NCBI GenBank assembly: GCA_964389375.1
Contig: CAYMDP010000008.1
Span: 18,553 to 82,552, forward strand
Source: CAYMDP01 sp964389375
GTDB taxonomy: Bacteria; Bdellovibrionota; Bdellovibrionia; Bdellovibrionales; UBA1609
Length of the DNA: 64,000 bases
Direction: 5' to 3'
Shown piece after piece: positions 18,030 to 26,780 of this stretch (its first letter is position 1; each line of letters starts with the position of its first letter). The notes under the pieces were generated by a model. The model was not told the origin of the DNA. It searched no databases and worked only from the letters and a program-made list of their open reading frames with translations. The position numbers and the translations under genes are program-made.

Positions 18030-18839
18030 ATGGCAATTTTTCATTTTAAAGATCTGAACCTAGCCTACCGTCTTTTACCTCGGGCCTTCCCGAATGATCT
18101 GTTGTTGCTTCAGGGGCCATTTGTGACCGCGGACTGGTGGGAGCCATTCTTGACGGAAGTGGGACAGGTGGGGGTCGGCAAAAAATGGACCGGGAAGATT
18201 GCATTGATTGACTGGCCCGGTTTTGGGCAAAGCTTTCCTCCAAAATCAAACTTGGATCTTTCGCTTGAGACTTTGGCTCCGGCATTACTGGCTTTGTGTA
18301 AGGGCTTAGGACTTAGTGAGATCCGTATGCTTGGACATTCTTTGGGCAGTTTGATTGGTTTGAAGGCTATTTTAAAATCACCAGATCTTTTTCAGTCGGC
18401 AACACTGTTAAACCCTTTTCCGATGTCTGGAGGCTTGAAGCTTGCCCCAGTGAATGAACTTTTCCAAAGACTTTCCAAAGATTCCAGCGAGTTGACTCAG
18501 ATCCTTCAAGCGATGCTGTATGGGGTGAAAGTTTCGGACGAGTTAAAGAACAAGCTGTTTCAATCCGCAGAAGCAATTCATCCACAGGTTTGGAAGTTGA
18601 TGCCTCCGGTAGAGGATTTGAATTCTTTTAAATCTCAGCTTCGGGGCCTGGACAAGCCAGTCAGTATTATTCAAGGCGAGTTTGATACCTTTCATCCTAA
18701 AACTTCTGCGAAAGAGTGGCAGGCCTTGTTTTTAGATGTTCAATACCGCGAGCTGCAAGTTTTAGGACATTGCCCCCATATCGAGAACCCAGCTTTGCTG
18801 GTTAAAACTTATTTCGAACTTCAGGGGATCACTTTTTGA
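18030..18839 (+). CDS. Alpha/beta-hydrolase fold protein
   Basis: 269 residues with the alpha/beta-hydrolase layout: LLLLQGPFV near the oxyanion position, DWPGFGQS, nucleophile elbow MLGHSLGSLIGLKA, IIQGEFDTFHP (acid region) and the catalytic His in VLGHCPHIENP. No signal peptide. The ATG at 18030 is chosen because AAGGGG lies 6 bases before it; a GTG-type start near 18000 is less likely. Its last 19 bases overlap the 3' end of the convergent ppk1 gene. The substrate is unknown. Confidence 0.8.
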   Translation: MAIFHFKDLNLAYRLLPRAFPNDLLLLQGPFVTADWWEPFLTEVGQVGVGKKWTGKIALIDWPGFGQSFPPKSNLDLSLETLAPALLALCKGLGLSEIRMLGHSLGSLIGLKAILKSPDLFQSATLLNPFPMSGGLKLAPVNELFQRLSKDSSELTQILQAMLYGVKVSDELKNKLFQSAEAIHPQVWKLMPPVEDLNSFKSQLRGLDKPVSIIQGEFDTFHPKTSAKEWQALFLDVQYRELQVLGHCPHIENPALLVKTYFELQGITF

Positions 18840-20944
18840 CCGAAGGCCTGTTTTGCAAGCTGAGCAATATCTGCGGCTCGCTTGGCCAGAAGATCTTGAG
18901 AGCTCAAATTTTGTTCTTCCGTTTGAGGTGTTCTTAAGTGGTAATTCCCCTCTTGATCCATGTCCCAGGCTGAGCGCTGATCTTGAAGCAGAGTATTCAG
19001 GGTCTCCCATATTTTCATTCTGTTGGCAGCTTCCTCAACAGGAGTGACCACTTCAACACGGGCTTCAAGATTTCGTCTCATCCAGTCCGCAGAGCCGATA
19101 AAAAATCTTCCGTCTGTCTCGTCGGCTGCAGCATTGCGAAAATAAAAAACTCTCGAATGTTCAAGAAAGGGACCAATGACCGAAATCAGACGAATATTCT
19201 CACTTAAACCTTGAAGTTGGGGACGTAAGCAAGAAAAACCGCGGATGATTAAATCCACTTGAACCCCATTTCGAGAGGCCTCATACAAAGCTTCAATCAT
19301 GTCTTTATCTCCAAGGTTGTTGCACTTGGCGATGATTCTTGCGGGACGCTGTTGTTTTGCATTTTCAATTTCATTCTGAATCAAATTTAAGAAACTACTT
19401 TTTAGATTAATTGGAGAGACCAAAAGCTCTTTGTAATCTGTTTTTAAAGATCGTCCAGTGAGGTAATGAAAAACTTCGACGACTTCTCGACTGATTTGGG
19501 GCTTACAGGTCAGTAGACCGAAGTCGGTGTAGAGTTTGGCGGTCTGAGGATGATAATTTCCCGTTCCAATATGAACGTAAGATCTAAACTCATCTTTTTC
19601 ACGGCGCACGACGAGAGCAAGCTTTGAGTGTGTCTTTAATCCGATAATTCCGTAGACCACATGCACGCCGGCTTTCTCCATGGCCTGTGCCCAATAGATG
19701 TTCCGCTCTTCGTCAAAGCGCGCTTTTAATTCGACCAGACAGACCACTTGCTTTCCCTCTTCGGCCGCTTTGATCAAAGAGGCCACGATGGGACTTTCTT
19801 CGCTGGTCCGGTACAAGGTCATTTTAATAGCAACAACATCCGGGTCGGAAGCCGCCGTTCGAATAAAGCGTTCAATGCTTGTCGTAAAGCTTTCGAAAGG
19901 GTGGTGGATCAGGAGGTCTGAGTTTCGAATCGCCTGAAAGATATTTAAATTTTCATCGTGCAGGGGTGGCAGAGTGACGGGTGTCCAAGGCCGACTACGA
20001 AGATGAGCAAGGCTTAAACTTGCGATAGGCTGAAGCTGTTTAAACTCTAAGGGCAAAGGAGAGGAGAAAATATCTTCAGGGGTCAGATTCAGCTCGTCGA
20101 CTAAAAAATCTAAAAGCCAAGGGTTGGCGTCGGGACCATGCTCAAGACGGACGATCTCGGCAAAACGCCTTTGTTTTACTTCTTCTTCGATCATCTCCAG
20201 AAGGTCTTCGGCACCCTCGTCATCGGTCTCGATATCCACATTGCGGGTCACTCGAAAAGCCATCGAATTTTGAATTTGCATCTTTGGAAATAGATCCGCA
20301 AGATGTGCTCGCACTAAGGTCAGGCAGCTGATCATCCTAAATTCAGTGTCGGGCCCAGGGATCTTAATCCAGCTTGGAAAAAATTCTGGGATTTTGATTC
20401 GAGCAAACAGAAGATCCTCTTCATTTGGAACCTTCAGCGAAACTGCTAACGACATCGAAAGATTTGAGATCAATGGGAAGGGGTGACCAATATCCACAGC
20501 CATGGGGGTCAAAACGGGGAATATCTTTTCCGAGAAGGTTTGTTTTGCCCAAACTTTTTCTTCTTCAGTGAGTTCGTTCCAGTCTAAAAGAAAAATTCCC
20601 GATTTGGCGAGCTCTGGGATCAGGTGATTTTCACACAGGGCTTCGACATCTTCGTTAAGGGACAAAACTTTGGTGCGGATCAGGGACAGCTGCTCGGTGG
20701 GATTAAGCCCATCCAAAGAATGGGCAGAAACTCCTGCAAGGGCTTGACGTTTAAGGCCGCCTACTCGCTTCATAAAAAATTCGTCTAAATTGGAATGGAA
20801 AATATTAAAAAATCGGACCCGGTCTAAAATGGGATTTCGATCGTCGGTGGATTGATAAAGAACGCGCTTGTTGAATTTCAACAGACCAATTTCGCGATTC
20901 AAATATTTTTGCGTACTAGTGCTCTGATCCAAGGTGTTCCTCAA
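18821..20944 (-). CDS. ppk1: Polyphosphate kinase 1
   Basis: Reversibly transfers the gamma phosphate of ATP to inorganic polyphosphate. 707 residues, the usual length. The N-terminal domain (KYLNREIGLLKFNKRVL, FFNIFHSNLDEFFMKRVGG), the head domain, and the catalytic core are all present: IGLKTHSKLALVVRRE carries the autophosphorylated histidine, and YVHIGTGNYHPQTAKLYTD and FSCLRP are conserved. Start ATG 20944. Its 3' end overlaps the convergent hydrolase by 19 bases. The patatin gene lies upstream on the same strand, 44 bases away. Confidence 0.97.
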   Translation of the reverse strand: MRNTLDQSTSTQKYLNREIGLLKFNKRVLYQSTDDRNPILDRVRFFNIFHSNLDEFFMKRVGGLKRQALAGVSAHSLDGLNPTEQLSLIRTKVLSLNEDVEALCENHLIPELAKSGIFLLDWNELTEEEKVWAKQTFSEKIFPVLTPMAVDIGHPFPLISNLSMSLAVSLKVPNEEDLLFARIKIPEFFPSWIKIPGPDTEFRMISCLTLVRAHLADLFPKMQIQNSMAFRVTRNVDIETDDEGAEDLLEMIEEEVKQRRFAEIVRLEHGPDANPWLLDFLVDELNLTPEDIFSSPLPLEFKQLQPIASLSLAHLRSRPWTPVTLPPLHDENLNIFQAIRNSDLLIHHPFESFTTSIERFIRTAASDPDVVAIKMTLYRTSEESPIVASLIKAAEEGKQVVCLVELKARFDEERNIYWAQAMEKAGVHVVYGIIGLKTHSKLALVVRREKDEFRSYVHIGTGNYHPQTAKLYTDFGLLTCKPQISREVVEVFHYLTGRSLKTDYKELLVSPINLKSSFLNLIQNEIENAKQQRPARIIAKCNNLGDKDMIEALYEASRNGVQVDLIIRGFSCLRPQLQGLSENIRLISVIGPFLEHSRVFYFRNAAADETDGRFFIGSADWMRRNLEARVEVVTPVEEAANRMKIWETLNTLLQDQRSAWDMDQEGNYHLRTPQTEEQNLSSQDLLAKRAADIAQLAKQAFGQKVIP

Positions 20945-20988
20945 TTGGACACAGTTTATATCATAGCTTTGAGTCTAGTGAGTCAGGA

Positions 20989-22158
20989 TTAGGTCTGGAT
21001 GGAAGGCGCTTCACTCTGGTCTAAAAAAGTTTCAATTTCGGCCCGGCGATCCATCGCGTCTTTGTAGCCTAAATCGACCAATGTGGAGCAATATCCGGGT
21101 TCAAATAAAAGGTAGCTTAAAAGCTCAGCAGTTTCTTCTGAAGTCCCAAGGCCCTGAAGTAAGAAGCGGATAATCTTGGGTAGATCGTCTTCGCGGCTTT
21201 GGGCAAGGGCAGCAAGACTTTTTGAGGGGTGGATATAAAGGGCCCGGATCGGTTGATAGCGAGTTTCAAGGCCTGCACTCTTCATCTGCTCGACCGTCTG
21301 ATTTATGATCGTCAGTCGCTCCAGATCAATTTCTACAGCATCCATAAAGATCGAGTTGATTAAAACGGATAGCACTCGGCCCAAAGAAGGCTGAAGAATT
21401 TTTCCATTAGTCAGGTCCATCTCTGTCCGTCTACGCACCCCAACGATCAACATATTTTTTGCGCCCATATGAATGGCGGGACTTAAAGGGGCCATATTTC
21501 TAAGGCAGCCATCTCCGAAGTGTCGATCCTCAATAGGCCAGGGCGGAAAAAATATGGGAATCGAGCTTGAGGCCATGACATGGTCAACATTGATTTTTGC
21601 TTCAAGACTGATGCGATTTGCACTTTTCCACATTGGGAATGACTGTGCGCTTTCAACAAAGGTGACTCCCAGAGACGTCGAATAATCCGTTGCAGAGATC
21701 GCAACAGCATTAAGACGTCCTGCCGAAATATTGCCGCGGATTTTATCAAATGAGATCGATTTTAATAGAAGGTTTCGAAGGGGACTTGTGTTTAGTAATC
21801 CAACAGTTAAAGGTCGAAGCCGAGAGTTTAGACCGCCAAGACTGACGCCGCGAACCAGTTTAAGAGCGTTTCTGGTAACACTTCCATAATCCGTCTCAAA
21901 AACATCTTCGGCTCGAATGTTTCTCCAAACTTCACAAAGTTCTTTCGTTGTCGAATCTAAATCTTCGATTCCAGAAGCCAGGTGAGAGACATTGATTGCG
22001 CCAGCACTGACTCCTGCTAGGGTTCTAAAAACTCGCAGTTGATTTTTTTTAGCCGCAAGTTCATAGATTGCGCGAATCACGCCGGCCTGAAAGGCCCCGC
22101 GTGCACCACCGCCGGATAAAACCAAGCAGCTTTGATCTGGATTAGACTGATCGGCCAT
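20989..22158 (-). CDS. Patatin-like phospholipase
   Basis: 389 residues, no signal peptide. It carries the patatin signatures: a glycine-rich oxyanion loop LSGGGARGAFQAGV (near 15-28), the serine nucleophile in LAGVSAGAIN, and the aspartate of the Ser-Asp dyad in RHFGDGCLRNMAPLSPAI. Such enzymes deacylate phospholipids. Related proteins in predatory bacteria may act on membrane lipid, but that is not shown here. The last ~100 residues are outside the core domain and unassigned. Start ATG 22158. Confidence 0.88.
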   Translation of the reverse strand: MADQSNPDQSCLVLSGGGARGAFQAGVIRAIYELAAKKNQLRVFRTLAGVSAGAINVSHLASGIEDLDSTTKELCEVWRNIRAEDVFETDYGSVTRNALKLVRGVSLGGLNSRLRPLTVGLLNTSPLRNLLLKSISFDKIRGNISAGRLNAVAISATDYSTSLGVTFVESAQSFPMWKSANRISLEAKINVDHVMASSSIPIFFPPWPIEDRHFGDGCLRNMAPLSPAIHMGAKNMLIVGVRRRTEMDLTNGKILQPSLGRVLSVLINSIFMDAVEIDLERLTIINQTVEQMKSAGLETRYQPIRALYIHPSKSLAALAQSREDDLPKIIRFLLQGLGTSEETAELLSYLLFEPGYCSTLVDLGYKDAMDRRAEIETFLDQSEAPSIQT

Positions 22159-22208
22159 GAAGCTTTAGGCCCTCCAGTCTTCAAGCATGGGGTAAAAAAA
22201 ATGGAGTG

Positions 22209-23084
22209 TCAAAAGTCCTGAATATGCTGGACTAGGTCTGGATGGTCGATGAAGGGGTTACGAACTTGCTGCACTCTAAAAATCTCTTCGTGGCGCGTTC
22301 TTTCATACTCGTCTACTGGATCGATTTTATGCCACTCTCTTAGCTCTTCTTCTTCCCCATCTTCGATTTCGAGTTGATATCGAGTGGCGAAGTAGAAAAT
22401 GGCTCGAGCGACATTTCCTTTATGGCTTCGCGGGGGTTCAAAGACAAGGCTGCTTGGGTCCCTGCGTGCAAGGCCTCGTTTCGAATCGGGGCAAGTCGAT
22501 GTTCTGGAAGTTTGAACGACTCCGAAAGGCAAGTTTCCCCTTTGGGTGTTGGTGCTTGCCGTCGTTGGAAAGAGGGCATGAAGATCTGATTTTTGTAAGC
22601 CCGTCTCGTAGTTACGATTGAATCGACTCTGGGGCCAAGTGTGCTCAGCATTGATGACTCGTGGGTCAGGTGTGCGACCAGGTCCTGGGCCTTGGTTTTT
22701 TGGAAAATCAGCAGAACTGTATTCGATGTTGCAATAGACACAGCTGATAAAATACTTGGAGCCTTTTTTATTTAAGTGAAGAGTGCCAAACAATTCTTTT
22801 CGGGCAGAGTTATAAGAAAAATATTGGTGAGAGACGCAGTCTTGATTTGCGGGGCAGCGCTCAAGAATCAAATCGCCTTTTCCATTCTGCGGTATATGAA
22901 AGCGCGAAAGAATCCGGTAGAGCTTGTCTTTTAGTACTTCGTCCAAGGCTTCATTTTGATTTTGAGTCTGAAGTAAAGAAAACTCGGAATAAAATTCGTC
23001 ACCGTAATAGGGGATTTTTGGATTGAGGCCCGCAAAGCTAGTGCTAGTCCACAGAAACAGAGCAATAAGCAGGTGAAGTCTCAT
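22209..23084 (-). CDS. Secreted endonuclease I (EndA/Dns family)
   Basis: 291 residues with a signal peptide (MRLHLLIALFLWTSTSFAG). The core NAEHTWPQSRF with KSDLHALFPTTASTNTQRGN is the beta-beta-alpha metal motif of the periplasmic or extracellular endonuclease I family (PF04231), which degrades DNA nonspecifically. Eight or so cysteines in the mature part fit an exported, disulphide-bonded protein. Possible roles are nutrient acquisition or degradation of foreign or prey DNA. Start ATG 23084. Followed downstream on the same strand by the patatin and ppk1 genes. Confidence 0.92.
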   Translation of the reverse strand: MRLHLLIALFLWTSTSFAGLNPKIPYYGDEFYSEFSLLQTQNQNEALDEVLKDKLYRILSRFHIPQNGKGDLILERCPANQDCVSHQYFSYNSARKELFGTLHLNKKGSKYFISCVYCNIEYSSADFPKNQGPGPGRTPDPRVINAEHTWPQSRFNRNYETGLQKSDLHALFPTTASTNTQRGNLPFGVVQTSRTSTCPDSKRGLARRDPSSLVFEPPRSHKGNVARAIFYFATRYQLEIEDGEEEELREWHKIDPVDEYERTRHEEIFRVQQVRNPFIDHPDLVQHIQDF

Positions 23085-23185
23085 GAACCCTCCATAGTTT
23101 TCAGAGATTCCTGAGCTTCAGTTTATGCAGTTTTGTTATGTTGGCGGCAATTCACGTACAATACAGACCAAATCTTGACCTAAAA

Positions 23186-23488
23186 CTAGACTTTAGTCCT
23201 TGGATTGTGGATATCTTGAATCAAAACAAAGGGGCTGATGATTAAAAAATAGAACTTAGGAGATCGAGCTTCAAAGTCTTCGACATCTTCTAGCCCTGGC
23301 TTTTTAATCCAATTTTTTTGAATCAATTTTTCGACCTCTTCTTTTTTGTCTTCGGCTAAAAGAAGACCCACATCGACCATGTCGAGGTTGTGGTCGACCA
23401 GGACAAGAGATCCTCTTGTCAAGTGGGTTTTCAAGTCTGCCCAGTCCACTTCGCACAGTTCTTCAGCAAGCTTCTTTTTTAAGTCCAT
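23186..23488 (-). CDS. DUF2288-family protein
   Basis: A 100-residue acidic cytoplasmic protein. The pattern LAEELCEVDWADLKTHLTRG, LVLVDHNLDMVDVGLLLAEDK and FLIISPFVLIQ matches the DUF2288 family, which has no known function. The start codon at 23488 directly adjoins the inverted repeat at 23491-23661, and the closest ribosome-site-like sequence (GAGGA, about 11 bases upstream) lies inside that repeat. The repeat may therefore have replaced the native leader. Confidence 0.75.
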   Translation of the reverse strand: MDLKKKLAEELCEVDWADLKTHLTRGSLVLVDHNLDMVDVGLLLAEDKKEEVEKLIQKNWIKKPGLEDVEDFEARSPKFYFLIISPFVLIQDIHNPRTKV

Positions 23489-23490
23489 TT

Positions 23491-23661
23491 AGGATCTGTC
23501 CTCATTTCGCCGTACCTCTAATTCGTTTAATTTTGAGTCGGAGCTTCGTTGCTCCTCCTCGAATTGCCCGAGGGCAGTCCTTCGTCGTCGCGCCTCGCTC
23601 CACCTCAAACTAAAACAAATTAGAGGCACGGCGAAATGAGGACAGACCCTAGGATCTGTCC
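23491..23661. repeat. REP/MITE-like inverted repeat with ~45-base arms
   Basis: Left arm 23492-23537 and right arm 23604-23649 are near-perfect inverted copies; both contain CTGTCCTCATTTCGCCGT and CCTCTAATT. The middle contains GC-rich nested palindromes. The motif TAGGATCTGTCC occurs directly repeated at both ends (23490-23501 and 23650-23661), and GGACAGACCCTAGGATCTGTCC forms its own terminal hairpin. The GGRTCTGTCC core resembles repeats linked to REP-associated Y1 transposases. No transposase is in the window. The remaining bases up to the helicase start (23662-23764) show only AT-rich promoter-like sequence. Confidence 0.88.
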
Positions 23662-23764
23662 TTTTTTGAGTCTGGCGCCCTTGCGCATTTTAAATTTTTA
23701 ACGGCATATTTTCTTTTTGGGTAGAATATTATTTACTTGTTCGAGCTCAGCTGGTTAAGGTTCA

Positions 23765-25831
23765 TTGGCAAACCCTACTTCCAAAAAAGACATCATGAAC
23801 TGGCTGAATGGTCTAAATCCCGAACAACAAGAAGCCGTGCTTCATAATGAAGGGCCGATGCTGATCCTTGCCGGAGCGGGTTCAGGTAAAACTACGGTTT
23901 TGGTTTCGCGCACAGGGCGCTTGGTCGAAGAGGGGCTTGCTCGGGCTTCCGAAATAAAAGTCATGACCTTTACAAATAAAGCCGCCCGCGAACTCAAAGA
24001 GCGTGTGTCTAAACGTCTTGGTAAGGCCGGCAAAGATCTGTGGGCGGGGACCTTTCATTCCTTTGGCCTTGAGTTTTTAAAGCTCCATGCAAAGCATACA
24101 GGGCTTCCCGCAAGGTTTGGTGTCATCGATCAAGCCGATGCTGGCGGAATTTTAAAAGAGCTTCTTCGGGATATTACCCACTCTGAAAAAGACGCCTTTG
24201 ATTTGGATCGTCTTTTAAAAATGATGAGCCAATGGCGAGAAGATGGACAGACGAAGGCAAAAACCGAAGAGCCTTACGAACAGGTCCTCGAAATTCTTTT
24301 GCCAAAATATTTAAAAAAAATGCGCCAATTGGGCGTGGTCGATTTTGACGACTTGATTCTTTGGCCACGCAGGCTGTTAAAAGAAAATGAAGAACTAAAA
24401 AGCCAAACACTCGAGACCTTGAAGTTTTTGATGGTCGACGAGTTTCAGGATACAAACCGGGCCCAAATGGACCTAGTGCGAGAGCTTTTAGGTCCAGAGC
24501 ATAACCTCACCGTCGTCGGCGATGATGATCAGGCCATTTATGGTTGGAGGGGTGCAAAAATTGAAAACATTTTGCATTTTCCAAGAAATTTTAAAAAATG
24601 TCGTGTCGTTCGTCTTGAAAGAAATTATCGCTCAACTCAAGAAATTCTAAACCTTGCAAATGCGATTATTTGTAAGAATGAAAACCGCCATGGAAAAACT
24701 CTGCGGCCTCACGCCACTCAGGCTGGAAGTTTGCCAGAGCTTTTTGTTTATCAGTCCGAAGAAGAAGAAGCGGATGAGGTGCCTCAACAGGTTCGGCATT
24801 TTCAGCGGATGGGGTACCAGCTGTCGGATATGGCGATTTTATATCGATCAAATACTCAAGGGGGCTTGATCGAAGGCTCTTTAAGACGAAATCAAGTGCC
24901 CTACCTGATCTCGGGTGGTTTTCAGATCTTTGATCGAAAAGAGGCCCGGGATGTTATGGCCTATCTTCGAGCCGCTCTTTACTACGATGAGTTGTCTTTG
25001 CGCCGAGTGATTCAAGTCCCTGCGCGTGGGATCGGGGATGTGAGTCTTGATGTCATTCAGAAATCACAAACTGCAGGTAAAATTTCTTTCTGGGCGGCAT
25101 TGGGCCAGGCTTCGAGCATCGGGGTCGGTGAAAAGCAGCAAGAGTCCATTCGCGCCTTTATTTTGGATCTTGAGAAGTTAAAGACCAAACTTATTTCTGG
25201 CAAGGGAAGCATCCAAGAAGAATGGAACGAGTTCTTTCGAGAGATCGGCTATTGGGATTATCTTCGCACGCTTCATAAAAAAGCCGATTCGATTGGAAAG
25301 CATTGGGAGGTTGTCGAAATCGTCGGAAGGATTTTAGCCTCTTTTACTGAGCAGGGTGGACGCAGCCTTGAATCCCTGAAGGATTTTTTGGACAAGATGA
25401 GTCTGCGTGACGCGGACTCAGAGAAGGAGAGCGAGAACTCTCTTCAGATGATGACTCTTCACGCAAGTAAGGGTTTAGAGTTTCCAGTGGTGATCTTGGT
25501 CGGAGTGGATGAGGATGTTTTACCCCATCGACGCTTAGGACTTGATATCTCAGAAGAGCGTAGGCTTTTTTATGTTGGGGTGACTCGTGCTAAAGAGAAA
25601 CTGCTTATGACAAGGTCTCGCCAGCGGCGTCGGCATGGACGGCCTCAACCGGCTGTGGCCTCAAGATTTATTCTCGAAATTGATCGCAAACTATTAGATG
25701 TCAACGAGACCGGGTTTCGAGCCGTAGCGGAAGATGACCGTAAAGCGATGTTGAGCGGATTGTTGAAGAAGCTTAATGATAAGTCAGACAAGCAGAAGGT
25801 CGAAGAGGATCAGTGGGGTGAAGGGGTCTGA
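23765..25831 (+). CDS. UvrD/Rep/PcrA-family superfamily-1 DNA helicase
   Basis: ATP-dependent 3'-5' DNA helicase for repair or replication restart, 688 residues. All SF1A motifs are visible: LNPEQQEAV (Q motif), ILAGAGSGKTTVLVSR (Walker A, near 34-49), MTFTNKAARELKER, FHSFGLEFLK, MVDEFQDTN (Walker B), VVGDDDQAIYGWRGA, RLERNYRST, TLHASKGLEFPVVILVG and RRLFYVGVTRAKEKLL. The TTG at 23765 is the listed start, with AAGG just upstream; an ATG at 23795 (MNWLNGLNPEQQ) is also plausible. UvrD, Rep and PcrA cannot be separated by eye. Confidence 0.93.
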   Translation: MANPTSKKDIMNWLNGLNPEQQEAVLHNEGPMLILAGAGSGKTTVLVSRTGRLVEEGLARASEIKVMTFTNKAARELKERVSKRLGKAGKDLWAGTFHSFGLEFLKLHAKHTGLPARFGVIDQADAGGILKELLRDITHSEKDAFDLDRLLKMMSQWREDGQTKAKTEEPYEQVLEILLPKYLKKMRQLGVVDFDDLILWPRRLLKENEELKSQTLETLKFLMVDEFQDTNRAQMDLVRELLGPEHNLTVVGDDDQAIYGWRGAKIENILHFPRNFKKCRVVRLERNYRSTQEILNLANAIICKNENRHGKTLRPHATQAGSLPELFVYQSEEEEADEVPQQVRHFQRMGYQLSDMAILYRSNTQGGLIEGSLRRNQVPYLISGGFQIFDRKEARDVMAYLRAALYYDELSLRRVIQVPARGIGDVSLDVIQKSQTAGKISFWAALGQASSIGVGEKQQESIRAFILDLEKLKTKLISGKGSIQEEWNEFFREIGYWDYLRTLHKKADSIGKHWEVVEIVGRILASFTEQGGRSLESLKDFLDKMSLRDADSEKESENSLQMMTLHASKGLEFPVVILVGVDEDVLPHRRLGLDISEERRLFYVGVTRAKEKLLMTRSRQRRRHGRPQPAVASRFILEIDRKLLDVNETGFRAVAEDDRKAMLSGLLKKLNDKSDKQKVEEDQWGEGV

Positions 25832-25842
25832 CGAAGACCCCT
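25822..25842 (+). terminator. Hairpin at the helicase stop codon
   Basis: AGGGGTCT-GACGA-AGACCCCT is a perfect 8-base stem that spans the helicase stop codon (25829-25831). There is no U-run on either strand, so its terminator activity is uncertain. It separates two convergent genes. Confidence 0.5.
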
Positions 25843-25858
25843 CACACTTGGGCAAAGC

Positions 25859-26236
25859 TTATTTACAGCTAAATCCTGCGGACTCAAGATTTTTGACGAT
25901 TCGTTCTTGAACGCGATTGCAATGATCCATTCCGTTCATTCCACTCGCAACAACTTCCTCATTTCCCATTTTTGTATAGGCGACTTCACAGCCAGAGTCT
26001 TTTGAATTCACTGCAATGGTTCGAGCGTCAGAGCCAGAAGTGCAGGCCATAGAAGCTGCGTTTGTTTTTGCAGCATCTTTTTTTGCATCGGCCTTCTTGG
26101 CAGCCTTGTCGACCTGGGCCTCAGCAGTTTTAGCGGCTTTATCACCCTCGGCTGCTTTTTTGCCTTTAGAGGCACAAGAGATACTCATTGAAAGTGTTAA
26201 GGCCACCGCAAGTGGAAATACAAGTTTGCGAATCAT
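25859..26236 (-). CDS. Small lipoprotein with Ala/Lys-rich linker
   Basis: 125 residues. The signal peptide ends in a lipobox-like SISC (Cys near 21), followed by about 40 residues rich in Ala, Lys and Asp (coiled-coil-like linker), then a compact domain with four cysteines (MACTSG, SGCEVAY, DHCNRV, FSCK), which may form disulphides in the periplasm. I recognise no family. Start ATG 26236 after GGAGCAAC. It is convergent with the helicase gene. Confidence 0.7.
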   Translation of the reverse strand: MIRKLVFPLAVALTLSMSISCASKGKKAAEGDKAAKTAEAQVDKAAKKADAKKDAAKTNAASMACTSGSDARTIAVNSKDSGCEVAYTKMGNEEVVASGMNGMDHCNRVQERIVKNLESAGFSCK

Positions 26237-26405
26237 AGTTGCTCCTTTTTCGATTGAAGTTCAAAAGTTAGCAGACTTAAGAGGGAGTTCCAAGTTGTAT
26301 GGGCTCAAATTAAAAAAAAAGTGCGAGTGCCTATACAGAGGTCTGTGTGTCAGTGATTGACCTTCAATCGCGAAAGTGGAAATCTGTCAGCCTTTGGAGG
26401 TCCGA

Positions 26406-26771
26406 ATGAAAATCTCTCTTCTTGGAGCTTGTTTGGCGTTTTTTGTGAGTTCTTGCGCGCTTCAGCATAAGCGGGGGACCAGCGCCGATCCTTATATCGA
26501 AATTTATCGCTCAGAATTGAGTGTCGCCGAGGCTTGCTACGCGACAGCACTTAAATCGGATCAAAGCCTGTCAGGATCACTGAGTCTGATTTGGACTGTC
26601 GATGATAAGGGCCAAGTTTTAGACCCCCGCATTCAGGATAGTGAATTACCAAATTCATCCTTAGAAAATTGCCTATTGAATCATCTTAGGCAGATGAAGT
26701 TTCCTCCGACAAAAAAATGGAGCAAGGTCACCGTCGACTATCGCTTGAATCTGGTCAAGCGAACGCGTTAA
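26406..26771 (+). CDS. Small lipoprotein with AgmX/PglI (TonB-C-like) domain
   Basis: 121 residues with a lipoprotein signal (AFFVSSCALQ). The rest, CYATALKSDQSLSGSLSLIW through VDDKGQVLDPRI and CLLNHLRQMKFPP, fits the AgmX/PglI C-terminal domain, a TonB-C-like fold common in Myxococcota and Bdellovibrionota, where it is linked to envelope or motility complexes. The ATG at 26406 has GGAGG 6 bases upstream; the frame extends to 26376 without a better site. It is followed 9 bases later by the heptosyltransferase, so it probably heads that operon. Confidence 0.75.
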   Translation: MKISLLGACLAFFVSSCALQHKRGTSADPYIEIYRSELSVAEACYATALKSDQSLSGSLSLIWTVDDKGQVLDPRIQDSELPNSSLENCLLNHLRQMKFPPTKKWSKVTVDYRLNLVKRTR

Positions 26772-26780
26772 GACAAAGTC

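Noticed and set aside
23491..23661. Integron attC site or CRISPR repeat
   Set aside because: There is no integrase or cas gene, only one unit, and no attC-type core sites; the REP/MITE interpretation fits better.
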